A stretch of 64,000 bases of DNA from Peptoniphilus equinus (GCF_027921445.1 NZ_CP115667.1:1612001-1676000), one strand, 5' to 3'. Shown: positions 17,465 to 27,197, numbered from the stretch's first letter. Notes: a model not told the origin generated them from the sequence alone. Numbers and translations are program-made.

Positions 17465-18491
17465 CTTGGATCACCTCCGTAGTAATGTTGCGGGATTGTA
17501 AAAATTTAAAGACCGCGTCGTGGTTGGCAGCGTTGCCGTTTAAGATGATAATGAGAGAGCCGAATACCGTATCTTGCACGGTTTCGACGCTGGCAAAGAT
17601 AATGCTGGCATCCACGTCAAATTCTCGAGAAATTTGTGAAATAATGGCTTCTTTGGTAAAGGATCCGGTGAAATCCAGTCGGCATATCTTTTGCCCCGGC
17701 TTCAGGGCGACCACCTGTGCACGATCTTTAATCAGCTCATGAATGCGGCTGAGATTTGAGGTAGAATTGATGAAGTCCTTGGTGATCGGTGCTTTCGGGT
17801 TGGAGAAAATGGAGACGACATCATTGAGTTCCACCACTTTGCCGTCTTCCATCACCGCCACACGATGGCAAATGTCTTTGATGACCGCCATCTCGTGAGT
17901 GATGACCACAATGGTAATGCCCAGCTTTCGGTTCAGCGTTTTTAAAAGGTCCAGGATCGATTTGGTCGTCTGTGGATCCAAAGCGGATGTGGCTTCATCA
18001 CAGAGGAGCACTTTCGGCCTGCTGGCAAGCGCCCTGGCAATGGCAACACGCTGTTTCTGTCCCCCGGACAGTTGAGAAGGATAGACGTGCTTTTTATCTG
18101 AAATGCCCACCAGCTCCAAAAGTTCATCGACACGCTCTTGAATCGTCCCTTTATCCAGACCCCGATGTCGCAGCGCAAAGGCAACATTGTCAAAGACGGT
18201 CCGTGAACGGTAGAGGTTAAACTGTTGAAAAATCATGCCGATTTTTGTCCGCTCCCGCCTCAACGCTTTTTCATTTAACGCGGTGAGCTCCACGCCGTCC
18301 ACAGCGACCGTTCCCTCGGTGGGGCGTTCCAACACGTTGATACAACGTACCAAGGTACTTTTCCCGGCGCCGCTGTATCCGATGACCCCGAAGATTTCGC
18401 CGTCCGCTATCGTGAGGCTGACATCTTTTACCGCATGGACGGCGCCGCTTTTGAGTTGAAAGGTTTTCGATACATGGCTTAATTCAATCAT
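17457..18491 (-). CDS. metN: Methionine ABC transporter ATPase
   Basis: 344 residues. ABC domain with Walker A GYSGAGKST, Q-loop FQQFNLY, signature LSGGQKQRVAIARAL, Walker B VLLCDEATSALD and switch His in ITHEM. The C-terminal ~100 residues form the NIL/ACT-like regulatory domain that in MetN binds methionine and trans-inhibits transport. Start ATG 18491, 13 nt after the M20 gene. Confidence 0.94.
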   Translation of the reverse strand: MIELSHVSKTFQLKSGAVHAVKDVSLTIADGEIFGVIGYSGAGKSTLVRCINVLERPTEGTVAVDGVELTALNEKALRRERTKIGMIFQQFNLYRSRTVFDNVAFALRHRGLDKGTIQERVDELLELVGISDKKHVYPSQLSGGQKQRVAIARALASRPKVLLCDEATSALDPQTTKSILDLLKTLNRKLGITIVVITHEMAVIKDICHRVAVMEDGKVVELNDVVSIFSNPKAPITKDFINSTSNLSRIHELIKDRAQVVALKPGQKICRLDFTGSFTKEAIISQISREFDVDASIIFASVETVQDTVFGSLIIILNGNAANHDAVFKFLQSRNITTEVIQVA

Positions 18492-18504
18492 ACTTTGACT
18501 TCAC

Positions 18505-19689
18505 CTACTGATGTAACACATTCTCATGATGTTGACTTTTAACGGCCTTCAGCTCCTCAGGGTGCTCCGCTAAATGCAGTGCGGTCTTGGCAAGAACTCG
18601 CGAGCCGATATCAATGCTTCGAAGTCCGAGCTCACTCTTCGCCGCCTCTCGAAATTCAATGCTGTGGCCTGCCACCGGCACGTCGGAAATACGAATCTGC
18701 GGATGCAGTGTCGGCACCACTTGGCTGACATTGCCGGCATCGGTAGAGCCGGCGCCTTTCTTTGGCGTGTCAGGTATCGTCTCCCCATACGTGTTTAAAT
18801 ACGCTTCAAAGAGATCATCAAACCGTGGTGTCGGCACCACATTGTCCACGCTGTTTTGAAAGAGACCGAATTTGTAAGTGGCTCCGGTTTGCAGTGCCGC
18901 GCCTTTGACAATATTTTCAAACTTGGTATAGAGCTCATCTAACGCGGGTCGGGATTTGGCTCTCAGGTAAAACCTTGCACTGGCATAATCGGGTACCACA
19001 TTCGGTGCTTCGCCGCCGTTGGTAATAATCCCGTGAATCCGAACGTCGTCGGTGACGTGCTGACGCAACGCATTGACGCCGTTAAACACTTGAATGACAC
19101 TGTCCAGCGCATTGATGCCTTTTTCCGGTTGTCCGGATGCGTGGGCGCTTTTCCCGAAGAATTCTATATCCACCGGCGCTACAGCCAGGCTCTTACCGGT
19201 CCGACCGTTGTCCGACGACGGATGCAGTGCCAACGCAATATCCACATCATCGAAGAACCCTTCACGGACAAAACTACCTTTGGAGCTACCGTTTTCGCCG
19301 CCTTCTTCCCCCGGCGTCCCATACACCCGAACCTCGCCGCCTACTTCGCCAATATAAGCTTTGTAGGCCACTGCCGCAAGGGCCGAGATACTTCCGAAGA
19401 GGTTGTGGCCACAGGCATGTCCGATGCCCTGAAGGGCATCATATTCCGCTAAAAACACCACCACAATGCCGGGCTTTGAACTTTTGTAGCTTGCCGTAAA
19501 TCCCGTGCGGTGTCCCGCCACATCGGTACGGATTTCAAACCCCTCCGCTTTCAACTGTTGACTTAACGTCTCACAGGCAAAGAATTCATAGTTGCTGACT
19601 TCCGGCTTGCCATGTATTTGTAATGCAATGTCTTTATACGTATTAACTTTTTCTTCAACAACCACATCGACTTTTTGATATTCGCTCAT
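18505..19689 (-). CDS. M20 family amidohydrolase in the methionine operon
   Basis: 394-residue metal-dependent amidohydrolase of the aminoacylase/IAA-amino-acid-hydrolase group. Metal-site motifs: GIGHACGHNL, GTPGEEGGENG and the late GHSIEF; a dimerisation-domain region (SAHASGQPEKGINALD) lies between. ATG at 19689 follows AGGAGGAAAAG; an upstream in-frame ATG lies inside the T-box terminator. As first gene of a T-box-controlled operon with metNIQ, it plausibly frees methionine from an N-acyl or similar conjugate; the substrate is inference. Confidence 0.85.
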   Translation of the reverse strand: MSEYQKVDVVVEEKVNTYKDIALQIHGKPEVSNYEFFACETLSQQLKAEGFEIRTDVAGHRTGFTASYKSSKPGIVVVFLAEYDALQGIGHACGHNLFGSISALAAVAYKAYIGEVGGEVRVYGTPGEEGGENGSSKGSFVREGFFDDVDIALALHPSSDNGRTGKSLAVAPVDIEFFGKSAHASGQPEKGINALDSVIQVFNGVNALRQHVTDDVRIHGIITNGGEAPNVVPDYASARFYLRAKSRPALDELYTKFENIVKGAALQTGATYKFGLFQNSVDNVVPTPRFDDLFEAYLNTYGETIPDTPKKGAGSTDAGNVSQVVPTLHPQIRISDVPVAGHSIEFREAAKSELGLRSIDIGSRVLAKTALHLAEHPEELKAVKSQHHENVLHQ

Positions 19690-19966
19690 CTTTTCCTCCT
19701 GTCGGTAAATAAAAAAGCGCCCATCCAATAAAGGATGAGCGCGCTCATGTTACCACCTTAATTCACATTCACCTCACGATGAATGCCTCTGCAAGTACTA
19801 TCATACTCTGGCGCTGTAACGGGCGCTCCCGAAAGCAGTTAAAATCTTCACCGCTTTGACTCCAAGACCATTTTCACACCCCTGCCACTCCTCCGCTCTC
19901 ACCAACCACGGATTCTCTGTAAAGCTTTCAGACTGTTACTTTTCTTTTCTTCGTCATTTTGACTAT
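19690..19966 (-). promoter_or_regulatory. T-box leader, probably methionine-specific
   Basis: The leader (minus strand) contains Stem I hallmarks: AGAGAATC, then GGTTGGTGAGAG, and a specifier region GTGTGAAAATGGTCTTGGAG in which ATG (Met) is the best-placed codon. The T-box core AAGGTGGTAACA (about 19748-19759) offers TGGT to pair with a tRNA ending ACCA, as tRNA-Met does. It is followed by a terminator: 10-bp stem (19733-19742 with 19717-19726) and a run of T. The downstream genes (M20 hydrolase, metNIQ) agree with methionine. Uncharged tRNA would favour readthrough. Confidence 0.85.
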
Positions 19967-19972
19967 GGACCT

Positions 19973-20001
19973 ACTATAAAGGATTTCAGTTTTCTTGTCC
20001 A
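19973..20001 (-). promoter_or_regulatory. Promoter of the T-box/met operon
   Basis: -35 TGGACA (19996-20001), 17-bp spacer, -10 TATAGT (19973-19978), placing the start near 19966, directly ahead of T-box Stem I. Confidence 0.8.
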
Positions 20002-20177
20002 TAGGAAAATTCATCTTTTTTAATCCCCGTCCTCATTTTTCATCGACCATTAATTTTAAACCGTTGAAATCAAGCCGTTTCTCATTGCAATACAGAAAGC
20101 TTATTGCCGGCGATACATTTATTTTAAAGACAAAATATTCAGATTTGAAAACGTAACAGGTAAAAATACCAACAATG
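20002..20177. other. Gap between the phosphodiesterase end and the met promoter
   Basis: No gene seen. A weak hairpin (GTAACA/TGTTAC, around 20153-20182) overlaps the end of the phosphodiesterase gene and may act as its terminator. Confidence 0.35.
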
Positions 20178-21422
20178 TTACTTCAGCACATCCATGCCTT
20201 CAGTCTCCGCACCTTCAAGACCTAACGCCAACATGGCGTCCACAGTAGGTGCAAATTCAATCAGCGCGGCTTCCTCGATGACTTTTCCCTCTTGAAAGGA
20301 TGGTCCGAAGAATAGACCCATGGCACCGTAGTCCGCCGTATTGGGATGATACCCGTGATTGCCTCGGTAGTGAGTAGGGTTGGACGCCCCGTCCACATCG
20401 CCTTTCGCCGATTGACCGAAGACATACCCGGCTTCGGCTTCCACATAGAGCTTCGCTGTAGGATCGACACGAAGTCCCGGCACGTCCGCTGTGCTGTAAA
20501 TCGTCTTAATCCCCGCGATATCGGCTTCTCGAAGTTTCATCTCGATCTCTGCTGCCACGTTATCATTCTCGGCATAGAGGGCGGCGGAGCCGTTACCTGA
20601 GAAAAAGATAGCCCGGTACGATGCTACCATACCGTCCTCATCGGCTTGAAGATAACCCATGGCCGCAAGCCACGCATTCAAACGAATTTCAGAGTGTGTC
20701 GGCAGCTGATTGTGATCCGAAAGAATCATCACATCATAGTCCGTCGTCACCTCATCAATCCCCTGAAACAGCGTCTCGAGACGTTGTCCCACCGTGCAAA
20801 TCGCCGCATCAACCTCCTTGCCGTACGGTCCAAATTTATGCTTGGCACCGTCAATTTGAACGATGTGCATCAAGGTGATGTCCGGCTTATGAGCTTTAAA
20901 CGTATGAAGAGCTGCCTTGACGATATAGTCGTCTATTTCGGGCTGCGTTGGAGCGCTGTCAGTGAGGTCAATGGCTTCGGTGAGCTCGTTGACATAGCCT
21001 TCACTGGATTTTTCCGTGATAAATTCCAGGTAGGACTCGCCGCTTCGAGGCCAGATCTCCGGCAGATTGTAGTCAATAGGTCCATCGGCACTCACCGGCC
21101 AACAGAGGGCGCAGGTGCTCAGCCCTCGGCGATGGGCCGCACGAAAAATGGAGTCGCCCTGAAGGGACGGCTCATCCCAGTACCAGTCCATCGACAGCTT
21201 TTCAGGCTGCAGTTTCAAATTGTTCACAATCCCGTGAGTATCCGGATAGCGCCCGGTAACTATGGTGGCGTGGACGGGATAGGTGAGGGTGGGATAAATG
21301 GATGTAAATTTTCGTATCCATGTTCCGTGTTCAATGGCTTTCTTAAAAAACGGAATGTCTTTATAGACAGCTTCGTCCGTATCGCCTAAAGCGTCCAGTG
21401 AAATGATAAAAAGCGGTCGCAT
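20178..21422 (-). CDS. Alkaline-phosphatase-superfamily phosphodiesterase
   Basis: 414-residue type I phosphodiesterase/nucleotide pyrophosphatase-family enzyme, without a signal peptide, so cytoplasmic. Near the N terminus are the metal Asp (ISLDALGD) and the nucleophile threonine region PTLTYPVHATIVTGRYPDTH; later metal ligands lie in SDHNQL and NHGYHP. ATG 21422 has AGGAGGAACG, 8 nt after the permease stop. As last gene of a Ugp-like importer operon it likely cleaves the imported phosphodiester or phosphonate; the substrate is inferred from context only. Confidence 0.83.
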   Translation of the reverse strand: MRPLFIISLDALGDTDEAVYKDIPFFKKAIEHGTWIRKFTSIYPTLTYPVHATIVTGRYPDTHGIVNNLKLQPEKLSMDWYWDEPSLQGDSIFRAAHRRGLSTCALCWPVSADGPIDYNLPEIWPRSGESYLEFITEKSSEGYVNELTEAIDLTDSAPTQPEIDDYIVKAALHTFKAHKPDITLMHIVQIDGAKHKFGPYGKEVDAAICTVGQRLETLFQGIDEVTTDYDVMILSDHNQLPTHSEIRLNAWLAAMGYLQADEDGMVASYRAIFFSGNGSAALYAENDNVAAEIEMKLREADIAGIKTIYSTADVPGLRVDPTAKLYVEAEAGYVFGQSAKGDVDGASNPTHYRGNHGYHPNTADYGAMGLFFGPSFQEGKVIEEAALIEFAPTVDAMLALGLEGAETEGMDVLK

Positions 21423-21430
21423 CGTTCCTC

Positions 21431-22249
21431 CTATTTGATGCCGGTATACACAAAGGCATCGACAATTTTTTTATGAGCTAACAGATAGACTATAATGATA
21501 GGCAGTACCAAGATGATGTTACCCGCCATCAGTACATTCCAAGCAATGCCGTTTTGAGATGAGCGAAGCATGGCAACCCCAAGAGGCAGCGTCCGCACAG
21601 CATCGTTGGTGGTCATTACAAGCGGCCAGAAATAATTGTTCCATGTGCTGATAAAACTGAATAAGGCTAAGGTCGTGAGGGTGGACTTCGCCTGAGGCAG
21701 CATAATATAGCGCAGAATACGCATCTCCGAGGCGTTGTCAAGGCGCGCGGCTTCAATAAGCTCGTTCGGAATTTGCATAAAGCGCTGTCTTAAAAGGAAT
21801 GTCCCGAAGGCACTCACCCCCATTGGTAGTACCAACGACCAGATGGTATTTAACAGTCCTGTCGAGCTCATCATCAGAAAAATCGGCAAGAAAGTCAGCT
21901 GCTCGGGAATCATCATGGTGATGATAATGAGTAAAAAGAGCACGCCCTTGCCTTTAAAGTCATAGCACGCAAAGGCATAGGCGGCAAGTACGGTCGTGGT
22001 CATCTGCAAAAGAAGCACCAGTACCGTCACCACTAAGGAGTTCACAAGATAGTGCAAAAAAGGTCCGGAGCGCCAGGCTTCTGCATAATTTTGTACTTGC
22101 CACGCTTTAGGGAACAGTTCCGGCGGAAAAGTCAGCGTCTCGCCAAGGCTTTTAAAGGATGTGAGCACCATCCACACAAAGGGTGCGACGAAGATAAGTA
22201 TGAGCACAGCCAAAAGAGCATATCGCAAGACTTTTTTTACGACTTCCAT
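21431..22249 (-). CDS. Sugar/glycerol-phosphate ABC permease (UgpE/MalG type)
   Basis: 272 residues, about six helices, with the MalG-type EAA loop LIEAARLDNASEMRILRYI. ATG 22249 follows GGGGGAATT. It is the second permease of the importer, 8 nt after the first. UgpE-like is a best guess; the family also covers many sugar importers. Confidence 0.85.
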   Translation of the reverse strand: MEVVKKVLRYALLAVLILIFVAPFVWMVLTSFKSLGETLTFPPELFPKAWQVQNYAEAWRSGPFLHYLVNSLVVTVLVLLLQMTTTVLAAYAFACYDFKGKGVLFLLIIITMMIPEQLTFLPIFLMMSSTGLLNTIWSLVLPMGVSAFGTFLLRQRFMQIPNELIEAARLDNASEMRILRYIMLPQAKSTLTTLALFSFISTWNNYFWPLVMTTNDAVRTLPLGVAMLRSSQNGIAWNVLMAGNIILVLPIIIVYLLAHKKIVDAFVYTGIK

Positions 22250-22257
22250 AATTCCCC

Positions 22258-23127
22258 CTATTGATAGTAGACCCGTTTGGCCATGGTCTTAAAGTAGATC
22301 ACGGTGAGCACCGACACAATACCTAAGAGTACCACCCCTGCCGCCGACGCATAGCCGATTTTAAAGAATTTAAACCCGTACTCGTAGATAAAGTAGACGA
22401 AGGTGTTGGTTGCGTTGGCCGGTCCCCCCTGCGTCATAATGGCAATTGTCTCAAAAACTTTAAAGCAGGCGATAAGACTCGTGATCCCGGTAAAGAAAAT
22501 CGTCGGTGAGAGCATGGGCAAGGTGATATGAATGAACTTGCGAGCCGGCGACGTGTTATCCATAATGGCCGCTTCATGAATGTATTTCGGAATGGACTGC
22601 AAGCCGGCGATAAAGATCAGGGTGTAGTAGCCGATACTTTTCCATACGGAAATAAGTACCAACGAATACAGCGCCACGTTGGGATCTGTGATCCACGCTA
22701 CTTCCTTCAGCCCGAAGAGATGTAAGACATAATTGAGCAGACCGTAGTCCACATCCATCATCCACATCCACAACATAGAGATTGACACGAGACTGATAAT
22801 GTAGGGTGAAAAGATGGCGGTCTGCGTCAACGTATAAATTTTTTCGTTTTTATTCAGCGCCACGGCAAGCAGCAGCGACAGCGTCTGAGTGAGACCTACA
22901 GTGAGGACGGTGTAAATCACCGTGTTGACAACAACTTGACGGAATCGAGCGTCGGCAAAGAGCGTTTTAAAGTTCTCCAGAGCCACAAAGTTCATCGTGG
23001 GGGTGACAAAGTTCCAGTCGAAGAGCGACAGATAGACCATATAGGCAATGGGAAACACGAAAAAGCACCCGAAGAACACCAGCGACGGCAAGACGAGCAG
23101 ATAGGGAAAACTACTGTGCTTTGTCAT
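22258..23127 (-). CDS. Sugar/glycerol-phosphate ABC permease (UgpA/MalF type)
   Basis: 289 residues, six or so helices, EAA loop around YIHEAAIMDNTSPARKFIHI. ATG 23127 follows GAGAGGATCGCT and overlaps the ATPase gene by 17 nt. It partners the second permease. Confidence 0.85.
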   Translation of the reverse strand: MTKHSSFPYLLVLPSLVFFGCFFVFPIAYMVYLSLFDWNFVTPTMNFVALENFKTLFADARFRQVVVNTVIYTVLTVGLTQTLSLLLAVALNKNEKIYTLTQTAIFSPYIISLVSISMLWMWMMDVDYGLLNYVLHLFGLKEVAWITDPNVALYSLVLISVWKSIGYYTLIFIAGLQSIPKYIHEAAIMDNTSPARKFIHITLPMLSPTIFFTGITSLIACFKVFETIAIMTQGGPANATNTFVYFIYEYGFKFFKIGYASAAGVVLLGIVSVLTVIYFKTMAKRVYYQ

Positions 23128-24190
23128 AGCGATCCTCTCTTAGCGTGTTGTGTACCTCCCGCTTGATCACATCGCCGTTGGCATTGAAAAAGACCAAGTT
23201 CTCACGAGGAATTTCTACCCACACATTGCCGTTTAAAGTATGCTTCTTGTCGAAACTTTTGACAAATATCAGCTCCCCGGAGCCGCCGCAGAGGCTATAG
23301 ATAATCTCCGACCCCAAAACTTCCGCAGACTCAATATAGCCGCTGAACTGTACAGCATCCTTGTGGCTGTAGACTTTGGTCAAGTGTGCGCCTTCAGGAC
23401 GAAATCCCATGTACGCCACATCCGGATCCATTGTCTCAAACAACGGCCCCACTTGATCTATCGTGCGAATATTCATTGGCGGACTGCCTATAAATTGCGC
23501 AGAGAAGAGATTCTCCGGAAAATCGTACATCTCTGCCGGTGTCGACTCCTGCATAATCTTGCCTTCGTTCATCAGCACAATTTTCGTGCCCATGCTCATG
23601 GCCTCAATTTGGTCATGGGTGACATAGATAAAGGTGGTCTGTAGCTTCTGGTGGAGTTTGATCAGCTCAAGACGCATCTTCACACGAAGCTTGGCGTCTA
23701 AATTGGACAGCGGTTCATCAAGAATAAACACGTCCGGCTTTTTAACCATGGCGCGAGCCAGAGCCACACGCTGACGTTGTCCCCCGGAGAGCTCACTGGG
23801 CATCCGATCCATATAACCGTCTAAGGATACAATCTCGGAAATTTCTTCAATCAGTGCATTGCGCTTCGCCTTCTCCACTTTGTTGTTAATCAGACCGAAT
23901 TCAATATTTTGACGCACCGTCATCGTCGGATAGAGTGCATAGTTTTGAAAGACCATTGCGACGCCGCGATCTGCCGCCGATACATCATTGACCAGACGAT
24001 CATTGATGTAGATGTCACCTTCACTCTGGCGCTCCAACCCTGCAATCATACGCAGTGTGGTGGATTTGCCACAGCCTGAAGGGCCAACCAGGACAGTAAA
24101 CGATCCGTCTTCAATAGTCAGGTCAATATGTTTAATTGCATACATGTCCTTAAACTGCTTGGACACATTACGAAGTTCAATAGATGCCAT
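23111..24190 (-). CDS. ABC importer ATPase (UgpC/MsmX type)
   Basis: 359 residues. Walker A GPSGCGKST, signature LSGGQRQRVALARAM, Walker B VFILDEPLSNLD, switch His in VTHDQIEAMSMG; a C-terminal MOP/TOBE-like domain (about 240-359) as in UgpC/MalK. ATG 24190 follows AGAGGAGAAAC. It energises the two permeases downstream. Confidence 0.9.
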   Translation of the reverse strand: MASIELRNVSKQFKDMYAIKHIDLTIEDGSFTVLVGPSGCGKSTTLRMIAGLERQSEGDIYINDRLVNDVSAADRGVAMVFQNYALYPTMTVRQNIEFGLINNKVEKAKRNALIEEISEIVSLDGYMDRMPSELSGGQRQRVALARAMVKKPDVFILDEPLSNLDAKLRVKMRLELIKLHQKLQTTFIYVTHDQIEAMSMGTKIVLMNEGKIMQESTPAEMYDFPENLFSAQFIGSPPMNIRTIDQVGPLFETMDPDVAYMGFRPEGAHLTKVYSHKDAVQFSGYIESAEVLGSEIIYSLCGGSGELIFVKSFDKKHTLNGNVWVEIPRENLVFFNANGDVIKREVHNTLREDRYDKAQ

Positions 24191-24234
24191 GTTTCTCCTC
24201 TTTAATAATGATACTGAAAGCTCCGAAGCAGCCC

Positions 24235-25533
24235 TTATTTCAATATGCTTTTAGCCTGCTCTGCCACGCCGTCAAAAGCTGTCTTGACATCCAAACTCGG
24301 ATCTTGAACCAGCCTCGTCATTTCCTCCATAAGAATCTGAGATACTTCAGGATAACCCACAGTCATAGGGCGACCGGTGGCATATTCCAATTGATCCACC
24401 GCCACTTTAAACTGGGGTGTCTCTTTGTAGAGATTTTGGATGACGTCGGTCTCCAATGCAGAGTAACGCGACGGCAGGTACCCTGTATAGGAGGATGAAT
24501 AGGCCGTCTGATCCGTATCGGTAAGCCACTTCATAAACGTCCATGCCGCCTGTTGTTTGTCCTCAGAAAGCCCCGCAGTCATCACCACATTGCATCCGCC
24601 GGTCGGTACGGCATACTTCACATTTTTCGGCATATACGAGACATCTAAAGTGATTCCCGCTTCTTTTGCCAACTGCAGATTATAGCTCAAATCCGCCGTT
24701 GACGCATAGAACATGGCCGCTTTCTTGTTCGCAAAGTCGGCACGCATGGTTTCGGTGGCAGTGTCTCCAAAGACTGCCTTCATCAGGTCACGCTTCGCTA
24801 AAGTCTGCCAATACTCGCCGGCTTCCACCCCGGACGCTTCATTAAACGTCGGGGTGATGCCGTCGTCTCCCAACATGCTGCCGCCTGCCTGAGACACCAT
24901 CCCTTCAAAAGTCCAGTTGTACATATTGGTCGTAAATCCGTATTGATCCCCAGTGCGAAGGGCTTCACAGTACTGTGTAAATTCGTCCCACGTTCTCGGA
25001 CCGGCCGGATCCAGACCTGCAGCTTTTAACATGTCCACATTTTTGTAGAGAATCGGCGTGGAACGCAGATACGGCAAGCCGTACAATTTACCGTCCACAT
25101 AGGCATTGTCCATGAGGCCTGTGTTGAAATCCTCCAAACGCAAACTGTCATCGACAAAGGCCGATAGATCCTGCGTCATACCGCCTTTGGCAAAAATGCC
25201 CATAGATGCAATTTCATTTTCCGTCACTTCCGGCGCGTCTCCGGCGGCAAAGGCCGCTTGGGTCTTGGCATGAAGCTCATCATATGTTCCTTGATATGCC
25301 GCTTCGACGACAATCTTGTCTTGAGATTCATTGAACTTTTTAACTAAGGCTTCATTACTTTCGCCGATTTTATCTTTCCATGCGTACCAAAAATGGATGT
25401 GGATCTTGCCGTCATCGCTCTGAGCTTCCGCGGCATTACTCTCAGGGGCAGGCTGTTTTGCCGGCGCCGGTGCACTGCACCCGACAGTCAACATCAACAG
25501 GGCAATAAGTCCGCTTAACATCATCTTTTTCAT
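24235..25533 (-). CDS. ABC importer substrate-binding lipoprotein (UgpB-like)
   Basis: 432 residues; signal peptide with lipobox VGCS (Cys about 19), then an extracellular-solute-binding family 1 fold: IHFWYAWKDKIGE, KFNESQDKIVVEA, and a late WTFMKWLTD motif. First gene of the operon SBP-ATPase-permease-permease-phosphodiesterase; GGAGGAGG precedes the ATG. The Ugp-like order plus a phosphodiesterase suggests a glycerophosphodiester or other phosphate ester as ligand; a sugar is possible. Confidence 0.85.
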   Translation of the reverse strand: MKKMMLSGLIALLMLTVGCSAPAPAKQPAPESNAAEAQSDDGKIHIHFWYAWKDKIGESNEALVKKFNESQDKIVVEAAYQGTYDELHAKTQAAFAAGDAPEVTENEIASMGIFAKGGMTQDLSAFVDDSLRLEDFNTGLMDNAYVDGKLYGLPYLRSTPILYKNVDMLKAAGLDPAGPRTWDEFTQYCEALRTGDQYGFTTNMYNWTFEGMVSQAGGSMLGDDGITPTFNEASGVEAGEYWQTLAKRDLMKAVFGDTATETMRADFANKKAAMFYASTADLSYNLQLAKEAGITLDVSYMPKNVKYAVPTGGCNVVMTAGLSEDKQQAAWTFMKWLTDTDQTAYSSSYTGYLPSRYSALETDVIQNLYKETPQFKVAVDQLEYATGRPMTVGYPEVSQILMEEMTRLVQDPSLDVKTAFDGVAEQAKSILK

Positions 25534-25777
25534 AAGTCCTCCTCCGTTTTTTGACTATAGAGCCAGTATAATTTATCCGTATATAGCGACGATGACTTTA
25601 GCGTAAAATTTACTTTGATTTTCACCGTAATCAGTAAAGAATTTTAGCTTCGCTAGACTACACCGGCCTCCGTCGGTTGTTTGTTCACCGATAAGCGCAT
25701 CCCAAAACCGTTGCCGCTCACCTCATGTTATAAAATCTTTGCATCTTCCGACACGGTTTTGTACATTGGCTCGTAAA

Positions 25778-25792
25778 AATCTATGTTATAAT
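25778..25792 (+). promoter_or_regulatory. Extended -10 promoter for the second glutamate carrier
   Basis: TGTTATAAT ends at 25792 (TATAAT 25787-25792), about 35 nt ahead of the start codon. No good -35 is seen at 17 bp. Confidence 0.5.
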
Positions 25793-25829
25793 GGTTTTGA
25801 TAATTTATTGTGAAAAAGGAGGAAAGTTT

Positions 25830-27197
25830 ATGACAAGTGCTTTACTGACTGATGCATTAAAAAGTTTAGGGGTGTTGAGTATTTTCTTGCTGCTCGGTTT
25901 TTTCCTGCGTGCAAAAGTGCCCTTCTTCCAAAAGACCTTCTTGCCTGCCAGCGTCATTGGAGGATTTATTCTTCTGCTGCTGGGGCCTATTGTCTTCAAT
26001 GTACTGCCTATTCCTGAAGACTGGGTGTCCTTCTGGTCACTGCTGCCGGGCATACTGATCGTGCCTGTAGTCACTGCAACGCCGCTGGGTCTTGGTAGCA
26101 GTAACGCCGGTGGTCAAAAGAGCGCTATCAAACCGATTCTGCCGCTGCTCTTTATCATGATCGCCGCCTACTATGCGCAGTACGCACTGGGATTTATCAC
26201 AAACTACGTCTTTCAAGGTTCTTATGATCTCTATGAAACTTTTGGCTGGGAGCTGCCGATCGGCTATACCGGCGGTCACGGTACTGCCGCCATCTTAGGT
26301 CAGATGCTTCAGGAAGCCAACCTGCCATACTGGGAGACGGCACAAGGCGTTGCCATCACTACCGCCACCTTCGGTATCGTCGGCGGGATCCTGATCGGTA
26401 TGGTGCTCATCAATTGGGCGGCTCGTAAAGGTTACACCGCCGTGTTGGATAAGCCGGGGGACATTCCGCGCACCACAGCCGTCGGCTATGACACCGACAT
26501 CACATCCCACCCGAGTGCCGGTCGTGAAACCACGTCCAGTTCATCATTAGATACCGTGGCTTTCCACGCTGCCATCATCTTTGTAGGCTGTTCTATCGCC
26601 TATGCCATCCTGAGTATGACCAAGTCACTGCACATTCCGGGCCTTGACAATATTTCCGTGTGGGCGTACGGCATCATCGTAATGTTCATCCTCAACAGTC
26701 TGATCAATAAAATGGGCCTCAGCTTTTTAATCGATGCTAAAATCAAAGGCAAGATTACCGGTCCGTTTACGGAATTTGCCGTCATCGCCGCCATTGCCTC
26801 CCTGCCGGTGGAAGCGGTAATGAGCTATCTCATTCCGATTCTCTTTATGTGCCTGTTGGGTTATGTGGTCACCGTGGGCTTGCTTCTGTTGCTATGCAAA
26901 AAGTTTCTCCGTGATGCCTGGTTCGAAACCATGGTGGCAACCCTCGGCATGAGTACCGGTGTCTTCCTCACAGGATTGTTACTCCTTCGCATTTGCGATC
27001 CCGAATTTGAAACCCCGGCGCTGAACAACTATTCCATCGCCTTTTCCATCCTGAGCGCCATTACCTTTGCCATGATGCCGGTGATGTTGAATGTAAACTT
27101 ATCTTTCGGCTTGTCCACAGCTCTCATGTTCACCCTCGGTCTGACCGTGTTCGGTCTGGTCGGCGCATGGATCAGCGCAAAAATTGTCAAAGCTTAA
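25830..27197 (+). CDS. ESS-family sodium/glutamate-type symporter
   Basis: 455 residues, many hydrophobic helices. Resembles GltS in overall plan (FFLRAKVPFFQKTFLPASVIGG at the start; glycine-rich IGYTGGHGTAAI and a second-half TLGMSTGVFLTG) but is longer, with a hydrophilic loop rich in Ser/Thr near 230. ATG at 25830 follows AAGGAGGAAAG; the frame opens 13 codons earlier without a better start. It is followed after 12 nt by an AbgB-like hydrolase, so the substrate may be a glutamate conjugate rather than glutamate. Confidence 0.85.
   Translation: MTSALLTDALKSLGVLSIFLLLGFFLRAKVPFFQKTFLPASVIGGFILLLLGPIVFNVLPIPEDWVSFWSLLPGILIVPVVTATPLGLGSSNAGGQKSAIKPILPLLFIMIAAYYAQYALGFITNYVFQGSYDLYETFGWELPIGYTGGHGTAAILGQMLQEANLPYWETAQGVAITTATFGIVGGILIGMVLINWAARKGYTAVLDKPGDIPRTTAVGYDTDITSHPSAGRETTSSSSLDTVAFHAAIIFVGCSIAYAILSMTKSLHIPGLDNISVWAYGIIVMFILNSLINKMGLSFLIDAKIKGKITGPFTEFAVIAAIASLPVEAVMSYLIPILFMCLLGYVVTVGLLLLLCKKFLRDAWFETMVATLGMSTGVFLTGLLLLRICDPEFETPALNNYSIAFSILSAITFAMMPVMLNVNLSFGLSTALMFTLGLTVFGLVGAWISAKIVKA

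Noticed and set aside
19690-19966. SAM riboswitch ahead of the met operon
   Set aside because: The S-box core is absent and the T-box hallmarks (AGAGAA, GGTGG, terminator) are clear.
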